A DNA stretch of 64,000 nt, taken from contig NC_081406.1 in NCBI RefSeq assembly GCF_030272615.1, positions 260,575,386 through 260,639,385 of the forward strand, given 5' to 3'. The notes beneath the pieces are model-generated. The model was not told the origin of the DNA and ran no database searches. It was given only the letters and a program-made list of their open reading frames with translations. A program made the translations under genes and the position numbers. The stretch is from Cryptomeria japonica (Eukaryota; Streptophyta; Pinopsida; Cupressales; Cupressaceae). Position 1 is the stretch's first letter. Every line of letters begins with the position of its first letter. Positions 47,335-60,227 of this stretch are shown here, in pieces.

Positions 47335-47795
47335 TTTCATGGTTGATTTGGAATGATAACCCTAGCTTGAGTGGAAGAGGTGCAAAGTAGAAGCCATGGA
47401 CATGCATAAAAGGATAGAGACATTACAAGATATGGAACATACTTGCAGGGTATTTTATTGTAGATCTAAGATCTTTGGGTTTGTTGTTGTGATGGGTTGT
47501 TTGTAGATTTGGGGTTTGGAAAATATTGGGTTAAATGGGTTTCCTTTGGATGTTTATTTAGATGAGGGTTTTGGGGGAAAGTTTGCAGAAATGACCATGT
47601 GGGACAAAATGGACCTCACCATTAGATCCAAGTTGGCTGAGAAACAAAAATTAATATAAAATAAGTTCTAGTTTGATCATTGTTGAAAAATTACAAAATT
47701 TTGGATTGATGGCTGTGACGACCGTCAAATTTGGTCACAGCGTCTGCAAAAAATTAAAAAAATCTTTTTCCCATCGGATTAAAAAATACAAAACC

Positions 47796-47863
<68 letters not shown>

Positions 47864-50289
47864 GGCTTGGATACCATCGCTCATGGTCCCAACCACCGTG
47901 GGGTGGTTAAACAAATATCGCATTAAAAAAAAATTTAACTTTGAAATGCCCTCCTACATATTATTAATGTGGTTTGTTTTAAAATTTAATTTTTTGAATC
48001 GCATTGAAACTAAATATAATTGCCATGATAGTTGGAGGATGAGTGGGTGGGTCCGGCTAGCGAGCCTCACCCAAAGATTTATTTTAAAAATTTTGAGATT
48101 ATTTTCAGTTCAAATGGAGAAAATTTTGGAATTTGGGCTCTGAGAAATTAGATAAAAAATTTAAGTCCATGTGATCCCCGTATAGCGAAATTGGACATTT
48201 TCTTCCAATTGGCATAACTTTCACCTAGGGAGTTCATTTTTTGACTTATACTCGTTGGAAAGTTGATTCTGAGCATTACAGTTTGGTATAGGTTTGGTTC
48301 CATTAGTTTGCCATTTTGAAATGTTTTTGGGGTCTGGAAGCGAGATGTTCTCCTTTACATAGTTTTGGTCATATCTTTTGCAAACAAAATCAAATTTTGG
48401 ATTTCAAATAGGTGTTAGAGAGCATGTTCAGTCTACTATTGTGTGGTGTTGTTATTTTATCAGTTTGATAAGTATGGAGAGGTGTGCACTTGGTTGATCA
48501 CTTGTAGGTGCTTGAGATTTTGGGTGTAAGTGTGAGTGCATTTGGACGAGTCATGAGGTGAAACCTTGAGGGAGTACATGTTTTATGAGATATTTATGAT
48601 GCTACAACTAATTATCAGATTTGGTACTCCTTGGTACATGTTTACAAATGTTATTCAAAGTTGGACTTTGATGGTGACAAGTACACAAGTTGTCTTCAGT
48701 TTGAGGGCATGGTTGGAAATGGTTTGAGACTTGGAGTTTCGTGTGGGTGAGAGTTGAGTGCAGGTACATTGATAGTTATGATTATGGTGTCATCGGTATG
48801 CAGGTACATGTTTTGCATTGACACGACATAGTCATGTTTTTGGTGATTTGGTTTGATGTTAGGAGGTTGTTGATTATATCCTTGATGCATATTTGGTTCC
48901 TCAACTATGGTACTTGGTTGTGGATATTTTTTGGCAAATCAAATCAGATGTTTATTTAGTGTTTGAGTCATTATGGTCTACAGGATTATTCTTTTTGGTA
49001 TCTCAGTTTGCAGTTTACTAATGTGATAGTGAGTTTGCATGTTCAGTGTTTAGATCTACGAGTTATGTGATTTGTAGGATACATAGCCTATTGATTGCAG
49101 TGGGACGACTCGATTGTGGACTATCTATGTCCACCAAGCTTGATTCATTGTGGTGCATACTTGTTAGTTGACCTTGTCTGTGGTCATTAGCACACTGGTA
49201 TGTTTGTTTTGAGATGAGAGGATGGATGATATTTTTAGTACCTGGATAGTTGGTGTTGGGACTTGTAGCATGTGGTTTATCATGATGTCATGATAGCTTG
49301 GTTATTCATTGGTTACACTTTTCAATGGGATCTTTTGATAGTGATGATGTGGTGGTGTAGGGTTGATTCCTAATTGGTGATTTTGTTGGCAGTTGTATGT
49401 ATCTTCTTGGATTGGAGTTCATGGTTACGGGTAAGTGCACCAAGATGGTGAACAAAACGGGGGGTATAAGTGGCCACTTTTTTTCTTGTGAAAAACAGGT
49501 AAACCTGAACTTCAAAGAGATATTTGAAGGTCATGCACTCAAAACTAGGAGTTGAGAAAAGAATAAGAATTTTAGTACTCTGAATCTAGTTTCTAAACTA
49601 CTATTTTTTAAAAAAATTGGATAAGATTAAGAGGATCAAACCTTTCACACACGAAAAATTGTTCCTGATTTTTTCAGGAAAAAACATAACATAGCTGTTT
49701 TCGTGCGCTGCACAAAATACATAGTTAGATTTAGTATTTTGCAAAACCCTTTGGTAGGATGATAGCTAAGAGTGAGATCTAGAAGTTGTGTATTTTTTTT
49801 AATGATTTTTTGAAGTGACCGCATCTTGCAAATTTGGTACCTGTTCGTGCGTTGGGCATAACCTACATTAAAATAATAAAAAATGCAATTTTTTTTTTTA
49901 AAAGTGTATAGAATCTAGTGTAGAACATTAATATGAGTGTAGAACAATAATATGTAATTTATTTTAAATTTGGTCAAGTATATCAAAACTTTTTAAAAAA
50001 ATGGTAGACATATGTCTGTGAGGACTATCAAGGCACTAATAAAGAAAATTAAAGTTTACTATGCTAATGTTGTCCAAAAATAGAAAAATTTATATGGTCA
50101 AAAAATTGAGAAGATGTGTGAGATTATGGTGGTAATTTTAGAGATACCCATTTGATCATTTGTAAACCTGATGACGACGAAGTCAAGAAATCATGTTGGA
50201 GGATGAAAAAACATGTAAAGGGACAAAAATGGGGGGAAAATGGCCTTGCAAGCCTTAGGGTCATTTTCCAACCCTCTTACCAAGCCAAT
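47335..50289. other. non-coding, probably interior of the decayed LTR element
   Basis: No gag or pol motif is seen. 48400-49500 is GT-rich without ORFs. The ORF at 47673-48143 is an artefact of the AT microsatellite. Confidence 0.35.
47799..47860. repeat. (AT)n microsatellite
   Basis: About 31 perfect AT dinucleotides. Confidence 0.97.
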
Positions 50290-50794
50290 ACCCGCACGGA
50301 TTTTGAAAAAAAAAAGTACTATTCGCAGTTCTAAATAACCCGTACGGGTTATGTAAAACTAATTTATTTTTTTTGCCTTTCACAAAACCCATACAGGTTA
50401 TGTAAAACTAAAAACATTTTTTTGTGTTTCACAAAACCCGTATGGGTTACGAAGACATAATAATGTATGCTTGTAAACTTAGCATTTACTACACATATGT
50501 TAGAGATACCTATATAATATGTGTTTATGTATGTATACATGCATATCTATAGTTATATATACATATATTTATATAGATATATGTATGTATACATGCATGT
50601 ATCTCTTCTTTTCCTCTCTCTCTCTTGTCTTCCTTCCCTCATCACCATCTTTGTCTATTCTGAGCCCTAATTATCCTCCTTGAGTTCTATCTCATCTCTC
50701 TCCCCCTCACACTTCTCTCACTGTTTTCTCCTTCTCGTTCTCTCTCTACCTCATGTCTCTCACCCTCTCCTCCTCCTACTCTCTCTCCCTATCC

Positions 50795-50860
<66 letters not shown>

Positions 50861-51049
50861 TTATGCTATCCTATTCTCACCCTCTCCCCCTTCTCTCTCT
50901 TTCTCTCCCCCTCCCTCTCCCTCTCCCCCCTCTCCCTCCCCCTCTTGTTACTCTCTCTCTCTCTCTCTCTCCCGATTTCTCCTCTATCTCTCCCCCTCTC
51001 TCTCCCTCCCCCTCTCCTTATCCTATTCTATCCCTCTCTTCCTATCTCC

Positions 51050-51128
<79 letters not shown>

Positions 51129-51389
51129 TTTCCCAATCTCCCTCCCTATCTCTCCCTCTCCCCCTCTCCTTTTCCCAATCTCCCTCTCTCTCCCTCTCCA
51201 TCTCTATCCCTCTCCATCCATCCCCCTCCCCTTATCCTTCTCTCTCTCTCCCCCTCTCCTTTTCCCAATATCCCTCTCTCTCCCTCTCCCCCTCTCTTTT
51301 TCCCAATCTCCCTCTCTCTCCCTCTCCCCCTCTCCTTTTCCTAATATCCCTCTCTCTTCCTCTCCATCCATCCCCCTCTCCTTATCCTA

Positions 51390-51420
<31 letters not shown>

Positions 51421-51566
51421 TCTCCCTCTCTCCCTCTCTCCTTTTCCCAATCTCCCTCTCTCTCCCTCTCCCCCTCTCCTTTCCCCAATCTCCCTCTCTC
51501 TCCCTCTCCCCCTCCCCCTCTCCCTCTCCCCCTCCCCCTCTCCTTTTCCTAATCTTCCTCTCCATC

Positions 51567-51639
<73 letters not shown>

Positions 51640-51800
51640 TTTCCCAATCTCCCTCTCCCTCTCCCCCTCTCCTTTTCCTAGTTCTACACTACCCGTATGA
51701 GTTATATAGAACTAAGGCCAAAACTTCTAGTTCTACATAACCCGTATGGGTTATGAGAAATTGTGAACGTTCACATTAAAGGTTTCCATAACCCGTACTC
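50290..51800. repeat. palindromic motif copies around AACCCGTAYGGGTT
   Basis: A perfect 18-bp palindrome ATAACCCGTACGGGTTAT lies at about 50335. Related copies are near 50387, 50434, 51688, 51738 and 51789, on both sides of the CT tract. Recurrence on both sides suggests one repeat family into which the CT tract expanded, or a set of binding sites. Confidence 0.65.
50605..51680. repeat. CT-rich microsatellite/minisatellite tract, about 1.1 kb
   Basis: Runs of (CT)n up to about 70 bases alternate with degenerate units containing CTTTTCCCAATCTCCCTC. Long Ser/Leu/Pro ORFs within are artefacts of composition. Confidence 0.97.
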
Positions 51801-52176
51801 TTAATATATTTTAGTCCCAATGGCCTAAAAACCAGCATTGTAAGTTGTTTGAAGGCCCCACTGCTTTTGCACATGATTTCGTGGGACAGTAATAGTCAAG
51901 TTTTCTTATTTTTTTGTCACTTTTTCTTTGAAATGATTGATTTGTCTCGTATATTGGATTGTTTTTTAAGTTATTTTATCATTGTTACTTTAGATTATAA
52001 CAAAATGATGATCATTTGTTGTTTTTTTTGCTTTGATCATGATTGATTTGTCTTGTATTTTGGTTTTTTTGAAGTTATTTTATTATTGTTACTTTAGATT
52101 ATAACAAAATGATGATCTTTTTTTGTTTTTTTGCTATTTCATTGCGGATTGTCATCATGATGTTATGTGTAGGATA

Positions 52177-55100
52177 ATGGGAAAGAACAAGAGAGGAACA
52201 CATGAACAAAGAGAGGCAACAAAGGAAAGACAAAGGGAGCATATGAGGAGATTACGTGAAGGTACATCATCTAATGCACCTAATGAAAGTGATGAACATT
52301 CAACAATTGAAATTGATATGATGAATGCACCAAATCAAAATGATCAATGTACACCAATTCAAATTCATATGATGAATGCACCTAATGAATGCAATTAACA
52401 TACACCATTTGAAAATGATTCGGTGAATGCACATGTTAATGAAATTGAAGAAGATATACCATTTGAATTCGATGTGATCAATGCACATAATGCACCTAAT
52501 GAAAATGAAGAGCATGCACCAATCTTAACACCTATTAGAACAATTGGTAGAAAACCAAAGTTCCTAATAGATATTGATGAAAATATTGTGAAGCCAATGC
52601 ATGATAAAATTTCTGAAAGTACTTGTAGAAGAACGGTTAGAAGAATTTGGAATAACTATTTTGAAAACTTAAATCAAAGTGGAAGATGCCAATTAGTTGT
52701 TGAAATGATTAAACATCTGAAATTTAGAGAGACAATAAAAATTTTGGGGTTAAGAACATCTGAAAATAATAGTGAAAGAACCATTGAGAGAAATATTTTT
52801 GATGCATACCAAGCCATTGGTTCGAAATCACGCACTAAAGATGCTAATGTTACTTGTCGTGTCCTCACATCAACCATAATGGGAAAGGAAATGAAAAAAT
52901 CTCATTTAATAAGCAAAAAAAGCAAGTCATTAAGGATAAGTAGAACCACATTACACTATGCCTTACAGAGGCGAGAGAAAATCGAGGATCCTAACAATAA
53001 TTCTCTTTGGGAAATCTTGGGTAGACTCCCACGCAAGGACAAGGTTGTTGTTGATGCACTAAGAATGTTAATTGAGAAATATTGGCATGACAACACAAGG
53101 GTTTCACCCAACCAAAGAGATGTTGTTAGAAGACGAATTGGAATTAGTAATTGTGAGCCACATCCAAAACACTATTTAGATACAACTCAAACACAATTTT
53201 ATGAAAGGTTTCTTCAAAGCTTTCCTCAGATTAAAATTAGTCAAAGATTTTTTGAGATGACAAAACTATTTTATATTAAGATTAATCATGCACGTACTAC
53301 ATGTTGTTGTAGGGTCCATATTAAATTTTCCATGTATTATGATATTTATCGCTATATATGTGCAAATCCTGTTAAAGATTACAAACACATTGCTAGATGT
53401 GACTTGGTTAAGGGATTTCCCTCAGATCTATTAGGATCTTCACTTTGTTAGAAGTGACCTTGTTAAAGGATTTCAAACACTCAATCAGAATGTCAGCTTG
53501 CTAGAGGGTTTTACAAATAAGACTGTTAAGTCCACTCGATTAAGAGATTTTCTGTCACTTTCACAAAATAACAGTAATAAAAATCTATCTGCAACTTCAC
53601 ATCTAAAATGCTAAAGCAGATTCTTATTTGTTCAATAAAATCTAGACATAGAACTAATCTTGTCCATCTGTTGGGCTTCTATACTCTGTTATTCAAACAG
53701 GTCTTCAAGCTTCCGTGCTCGATAATCACTATGTAGCATCCCTGTGCATACACTTACCCGCATACATTGTTTATCAACAGTTTCCTATTTATAAACAATT
53801 AGCTAACCGCTTAATCTCCTTGATCACATTTCCCATGATCAATCATAGCCATCAGATCTTCAATCTTGTCCAGGTTCAATGCATCTTTCAATCTGAAAAA
53901 TGTTTTACCCCGCCTGGGAACTTGCATACATTTCTTGGAACTTGTGCTAGGGTATTGCGGTTCAATCTACACTGTAGATTTTCATGCTGACTTTCCTTTG
54001 CCATAGATTCATTAACAAACTTCATGCACGACATACCAATCATTTAATCAGTTCCAGCTCATCAACTTCCTTCATTAAATAATGCATGTAAACATTTAAT
54101 GCATTCTATTATAGCTCGGTTACAACTTGGTAACAACTTGATGAATACTAAACTTCACTCGGTAGACATTCCGCCTTCTTTAACCGATAGCGATAACCTT
54201 AGGGTTTACTGACTAGGTTCTTTGCTTGGTAACATAGTATAGTATTAACCTTACAATTTACAACATATGTATGATGTCAAAACAATCTAAACATTATGAT
54301 CTCATCATTGTCTGACTCGGTAATAGTTTCCCATTGAACACCTTATTCATCCCCTTATTCATCATAATCTTTCTGTGTCTTTTACTGACATCTTTATACT
54401 CTTCAAATCATACTTCTCAAGATATGGCAACATCATACTGAATTAGAAAATCAATTTCTTGACATCAATGACAAAATAATAATATCAAGACAGTAAACAT
54501 CCTTAATCAGTTATATCCATAATCATCAACAACCTTCTCAATATCCTTATTGAAATGCCAACAATCTCCCATTGTTTGTTATAATGCCAAATGCTAACAA
54601 TAGTTGCATAGATTCCTACATATGGGTAGCACACATGAAATTGGTAAGGAACTAGTTTCTATTGGAAAATACGAGTCAGTCACATATGGTGTTAAAGATG
54701 GAAAAGAATTAAAGAGGTGTGAGTTAGTGAAAAGGGATATATGCGTAGCTGATTTTATGAAGATGTTTCAAGATAAACTAGTGTATGAGTACATAGGTCA
54801 CACACATAGATCTAGGTGGTTAGATGAGCAATTCAAGTTGTGTAAGGATACTTTTCCCCTCGGCACTATTGTCTCTGTCATTGATTTTGCTGAGAATAAT
54901 ACACTAAAGCCGCAAAATGAAGTACAATCTATGTATTACCACTCTACACAAGTTAGAATTTTTGTACACATAGCATTCATGCATGCACATGATAGCACTG
55001 AGGAGGACATAAAGTTATAAGAGAATATCATTTCTATATCAGCGATGATTGTACTCATTCCTCAGAGTTTGTGCAAGGATGCTTTATAGTCTTCTATGAT

Positions 55101-56318
55101 AGGTTAAGGGAAAGAGATATAAGATACAACCAACACTTAATATGGTTGAACAATTGCACCACACAATTCAAGAATGCAAGGATGTTCTACTGGTTGACTA
55201 GGATGCATGTGATAAGTGGTGTGTAACATTTTTGGAATTTCATTGAGGCAGGGCATGGAAAGGGAGAGCATGATCATGCGAGAGCATGTGTGAAAAGAGC
55301 TCTTACCAGAGAGGAATTGAAGTACGAAGGTGGTGCAATGTTAATAGATGTAGAAACAAATGTGCAATGGTGTAACTCTACGATGGGACCACGTAATGCA
55401 GGTAAGTCTATGGTTTCTAGATATTTTTTGGTTAATACATGAATCTAACATTGAAAACTATCTAGATTGTTGTACACTTACCGGATCAAGTGACATGCAT
55501 TCATTTAGAAGTTCAAATGCAACATCACTAGTTATTTATACTAGACAAATTGCAAGCTTTTTCTCTTCGTGTATGCATTTTGTGTGGGATGAATGTGAAT
55601 CAAAAGAGTGCGTTGACCAATGGTCTTATAGACCTTTTCAAACCTTAGATACATATCGACTTCCTAGAGCACTACAAATGAACCAGATTGAAGCATCAGT
55701 GGATTTTGACCATGCATCAGACATAGTTGAACCAGGTAAAGGGTTGCAATTTGCTACAATTTTAAGCTCAATTTATTAGTATTAACTTATGCTGATTTTG
55801 GTATTAACTTATATCCTTCTATTAAATGCAGGTCATGTAAATGCAGTTATTGCGGATGAGAACAAAAAAGAAGGAACATATTACTTTTTGTGTCATTGTA
55901 TTGAGGCCAAAAATAAATTGACTTCTACAATGGTTGATGGAGAGGGCATTGAGTACCCAATACGATCCGTTGTTGTGATAGGGACATGGCTTCAAAGGTA
56001 TCGTTGTTTTTTTGAATTGTATTGAGACCTCTTAAACTCATTTATTTAGCAGTCGTTGTATTGATTTTGGCATTAACTTATCCTTTTATAAAATGAAGGT
56101 ACACTATCAAAAATTCTAATGCCTAGTTGTTTGAGGACTTTGAGACACATAGACATATTCTTCATTACTCAAACCTTCTTTTTGCAACAAATATTCATTT
56201 AATTAAATATCATGGTAGACCTCTTAACAAGGATTTGTGGAAAGTTTGTAAATATGACCACGAGGCAATACTTGAGACACTAAGGGTTAGAGCTGATCCA
56301 AAAGGTTCACTTGATTGA
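52177..56318 (+). pseudogene. DDE-type transposase-like gene, spliced, broken
   Basis: 52177-53369 encodes a Lys/Arg-rich start (MGKNKRGTHEQRE), about five degenerate 17-residue repeats around NAPNENDEHTPIEI, and a globular region to CCCRVHIKFSMYYD. A copia LTR interrupts it. 54604-55735 continues with SVIDFAENNTL, HFYISDD, WLNNCTTQFKNARMFYWL and EAGHGKGEHD, which resembles the D...D...HGKG pattern of an RNase H-fold transposase family widespread in eukaryotes (inference from memory of the pattern). Here the second Asp reads Asn. Introns 55736-55831 and 55998-56098 have GT-AG ends and fit in phase. Stops occur at 52396, 55223 and 56124, and frame changes at about 55020 and 55390. Non-functional; superfamily uncertain. 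A noncoding 5' exon ending at TAG|GATAATGG is possible. Confidence 0.55.
53370..54563 (-). mobile_element. copia-type LTR inserted in the transposase-like gene
   Basis: On the minus strand it starts TGTTGGCATTTC just after a purine tract (AATGGGAGAT) and carries TTAACAAGG-type repeats near its end, like the copia LTR at 3084. The protein frame is similar on both sides. Only about 40 bp of interior remain on the right, so it is a truncated element. The left edge is approximate. Confidence 0.6.
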
Positions 56319-56453
56319 TTTTGGGCCATTTAGAAGAATAATTCTACAATATGGTAGAATAATTTTGACAATTTTGTATATATCTTTTGCGAAACGTTGT
56401 AACTTCGATGTTTTGGATATGCTCTACATGCTTATCAGCAATAATATGGAAAT

Positions 56454-56712
56454 AAGTTGTAATGTGAATATGTAGATGCCAAATTTTGTATATAAAAACA
56501 TCAATGAGTTGTAATGTGCATATCTAGATGCTAAATTTTGTATAAAAAAACAACAATGATTTGTAATGTGCATATCTAGATGCTAATTTTTGTATTAAAA
56601 AACAACAACGAGTTGTAATTTACATATTTAGATGCAAAATTTTGTAAATATAAATAGTAATGAGCTTGATCGTTTATATTAGATGCTAAATTTTATATAT
56701 GAAAGTGTCCAT
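56454..56712. repeat. 52-bp tandem repeat downstream of the transposase-like gene
   Basis: Five units around GAGTTGTAATGTGCATATC and AGATGCTAAATTTTGTAT, starting at about 56454, 56507, 56559, 56611 and 56663. Confidence 0.85.
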
Positions 56713-56949
56713 GGGGCTGATTTGCAAATTTTGAAAGCCCAAATTTGTACCATTTGATTATAAATACATTTGTAATAAACTTGTACCATTTAATTATAAA
56801 TTTGTACTATTTGATTATAAATAACTGTGTCTGATTCTAACATATGTTAAATAACTTGCAAATGGGTATCTGAATATGCAAATTTTTTTCCAAGTGTTTT
56901 GGGAAAGTTTTGAGTTATTGTTGAATTACCCGATTTGAAGGGCTAGTAG

Positions 56950-59372
56950 GAATAGTCTAAAACCAAGAGAGGCCCTTTTAGGAAGTGACAACATGACCCC
57001 ATAGGTTCAAATAGGTCATCCATAAGTGTCATGGTCTCTGAGTTACGCGACGCTAGAGTTTGACCATTTTTTCCACTTTGAGTGCTCAAGGGAAATCATC
57101 GCTACAAGGTGGCTCCAAACGATCGAACATCTTGTGGAGAAAGAAAAGGGAACACCTAGCATAAACCCGACCACCCAGATGTGCTCATGTTGATGGTTCG
57201 TTCCCATGACAAGTAGAACAAAAGATGCACTATTTTGCCACCTCTCACTGACGGTTTTTGATGCGACAGAAAAAATCTCACCACAAGAAAATGAAATTGA
57301 TTTTTTCGAAACCAAGAGATGATTTTTTAGGTAGTGAAAACATGACCCCATAGGTTCAAATGGATCATCCATAAGTGCCATGGTCTCCGAGTTACGCGAC
57401 GTCAAAGTTTGACCATTTTTTCCACTTTGAGTGCTCAAGGGAAAACGTCGCTAGGAGGAGGCTCAGAACGATTGGACGTCTTGGGGATTGAGGAAAGGGC
57501 ACACCTAGTGTAAAAATGTCCACCCAGATGCACTTGCGCTAACAGTTCATTCCTAGGACGAGCAAAACGAAAGATGCACTATTTTGCCACCTCTCACTGA
57601 TGGTTTTTTATGCGATAGAAAAAAAGCTCACCACAAGAAAATGGAATCAAGTTGTCCAAAACTGAGAGAGGACTTTTTAGGTAGCGACAGCATGACCCCA
57701 TAGGTTCAAACAGATCATCCATAAGCATCACAGTCTCCGAGTTACGCGATGTCAAAGTTTGACCATTTTTTCCACTTTGAGCGCTCAAGGGAAAACATCG
57801 CTATGAGGTGGATCCAAATGATCAAACGTCTTGGGGAGAGAGAAAAGGGCACACCTAGCATAAAAATGGCCACCCAAATGCGCTCGCACTGACGGTTCAT
57901 TCCCATGATGAGCAAAACGAAAGATGCACTATTTTGCCACCTCTCATTGATGGTTTTTTATGCGACAGTAAAAATCTCACCGCAATAAAATGGAATCAAG
58001 TTGTCCAAAACAAAGAGAGAATGTTTTAGGCAGTGACAACACAACCCCATAGGTTCAAATGAATCGTCCATAAGTGCCATGGTTTTGAGTTATCTGACGT
58101 GAAAGTTTGACCATTTTTTCTGCTTTGAGTGCTCAAGGGAAAACGTTGCTACGAGGTGGCTCAGAATGATCAAACGCCTTGGGGAGAAATAAAAGGGCAT
58201 GCCTAGCATAAACCTAGCCACCTGGATGTGCTCACACTGATGGTTTGTTCCTACAACGACCAGAATGAAAGATGCACTGTTTTGCCACATCTCACTGACG
58301 GTTTTTGATGCGATAGAAAAAATCTCACCACAAGAAAACAGAATCGAGTTGTCCAAAACCAAGAGAGAATTTTTTAGGAAGTGACAACATGACCCCACAG
58401 GTTCAAACAAATCATCCATAAGTGCCACGGTCTCCAAGTTACGCGACGTCAAAGTTTGACCATTTTTTCCACTTTGAGCGCTCAAGGGAAAATATCGCTA
58501 CGAGGTGGCTCATAACGATGGGACGTCTTGGGGAGAAAGACAAGGGTACACCTAGCATAAAACTAGCCACCCAGATGCGCTCGCGCCAACGGTTCATTCC
58601 CACGATGAGCAGAACGAAATATGCACTATTTTGCCACCTCTCGCTGATGGTTTTTGATGCGATAGAAAAAATCTCACCACAAGAAAATGGAATCAAGTTG
58701 TCTGAAACTGAGAGAGAATTTTTTAGGTAGTGACAAAAAGACCCCATAGGTTCAAACAAATTATCCATAAGTGCCATGGTCTTCGAGTTACACGACGTCA
58801 AAGTTTGACCATTTTTTCCACTTTGAGCGCTCAAGGGAAAATATCTCTATGAGGTGGCTCGAAATGATTGGACATCTTGGGGAGCAAGAAAAGGACACAC
58901 CTAGCATAAAACCAGCCACCCAGATGCACTTGCACTGATGGTTTGTTCCCATGACAAGCAGAATGAAAGATGCACTATTTTGCCACCTCTCACTAACGGT
59001 TTTTTACAGTTTTTTATGCGACAGAAAAAAATCTCACCACAAGAAAATGGAATCGAGTTGTCTGAAACTGAGAGAGGATTTTTTAGGCAGCGACAACACA
59101 ACCCCATAGGTTCACACAGATCATCCATAAGTGCCATGGTCTCCGAGTTACACGATGTCAAAGTTTGACCATTTTTTCCACTTTGAGTGCTCAAGGGAAA
59201 ACATCGCTACGAGGTGGCTCTGAACGATCGTACATCTTGGGGAGCAAGACAAGGGCACACCTAGCATAAAAATGACCACCCAGACATGCTCGCACTGACA
59301 GTTCATTCCCACGATGAGAAGAACGAAAGATGCACTATTTTGCCACCTCTCACTAACGGTTTTTTATGAAAG
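56950..59372. repeat. satellite of about seven 343-359 bp units
   Basis: TTTGACCATTTTTTCCACTT recurs at about 57058, 57411, 57764, 58107, 58452, 58802 and 59161. Each unit also holds GACCCCATAGGTTCAAA, a CTTGGGGAG block and GATGCACTATTTTGCCACC. Units are roughly 85-92% alike by eye. The minus strand of several units keeps a 131-codon ORF spanning slightly more than one unit. Confidence 0.92.
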
Positions 59373-60227
59373 AAGAGATAATTGGTTTGATTTGATGTTA
59401 AAATAATTGCTTCAACTCTTCTTTTATAGGTGATTTAGATGAATAGGTGTGTCTCTTACCCTAAGGCCAACTTGTTATGGAATAAAATTTAAATGAAAAC
59501 CTTACCTAAGCCGACTCATCCTTAGATAAATTTCAAATCTTCTTTGTGCTCTCAAATCTTGTATTAATTTGTTCTTGAAATGATGAACTTAGCTCCATAA
59601 GCATGAGTTTATGAAATAATAACTTCACTCCAATCTCTTCATGCACAAAGGACTCAAAGAAAATTCACTCAATCAAAATAAATAATATCAGCATTGCCGA
59701 GGTCAGTACTTGGGTATACACAATATAAGCAATATATAGTTTAAAAGTATACGCCATGTGAGTTACAAGTAATGAACAAATTGGATCACATTTCAAGACA
59801 TATACAAAATGAACAAGTTTGATCACATTTCAATAACAAATAACTAAGTTTAAAGAATACGAAGTTCCATATATATCATTGAACAAATTGGATCGAATAT
59901 CAAGTTTCATATATATCAAAATGAACAATAATTGTGTACATATCAAAAAATGGCATAGATGCCAAATCAATAATAGTTACAAAAATGTGGCATGTGCCAT
60001 GTCTGTCAAAGTCAATATATACATATACAAATGTCGAATATATAAAAAAATCAGTCCTTCAATGACCACAACTATAACTATATGTCACTATCAGTATCTA
60101 TGACTATGGCAGATCATCAAAAAGCACAAGGACAATTCAAATATCAAATCAGATATATTTTCTCAATATAACATCAAAATAACTAAATACTGAACTCTAA
60201 ATTGTTTGAAGTTGAAATGTTGATTAC
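59373..60227. other. AT-rich spacer, nothing recognised
   Basis: No gene, terminal repeat or motif is seen. An imperfect repeat around GAACAAATTGGATC..ATTTCAA occurs three times near 59774-59900. Confidence 0.4.

Noticed and set aside
47673-48143. 156-codon ORF with an Ile-Tyr run
   Set aside because: The run is the AT microsatellite, and the flanks have no recognisable domain.
50680-51700. Long Ser/Leu/Pro ORFs
   Set aside because: They are translations of the CT microsatellite, open in more than one frame because the repeat lacks stops.
56950-59372. CRISPR-like array
   Set aside because: Units of about 350 bp are continuous satellite without short repeats and unique spacers, and the window is plant nuclear DNA.
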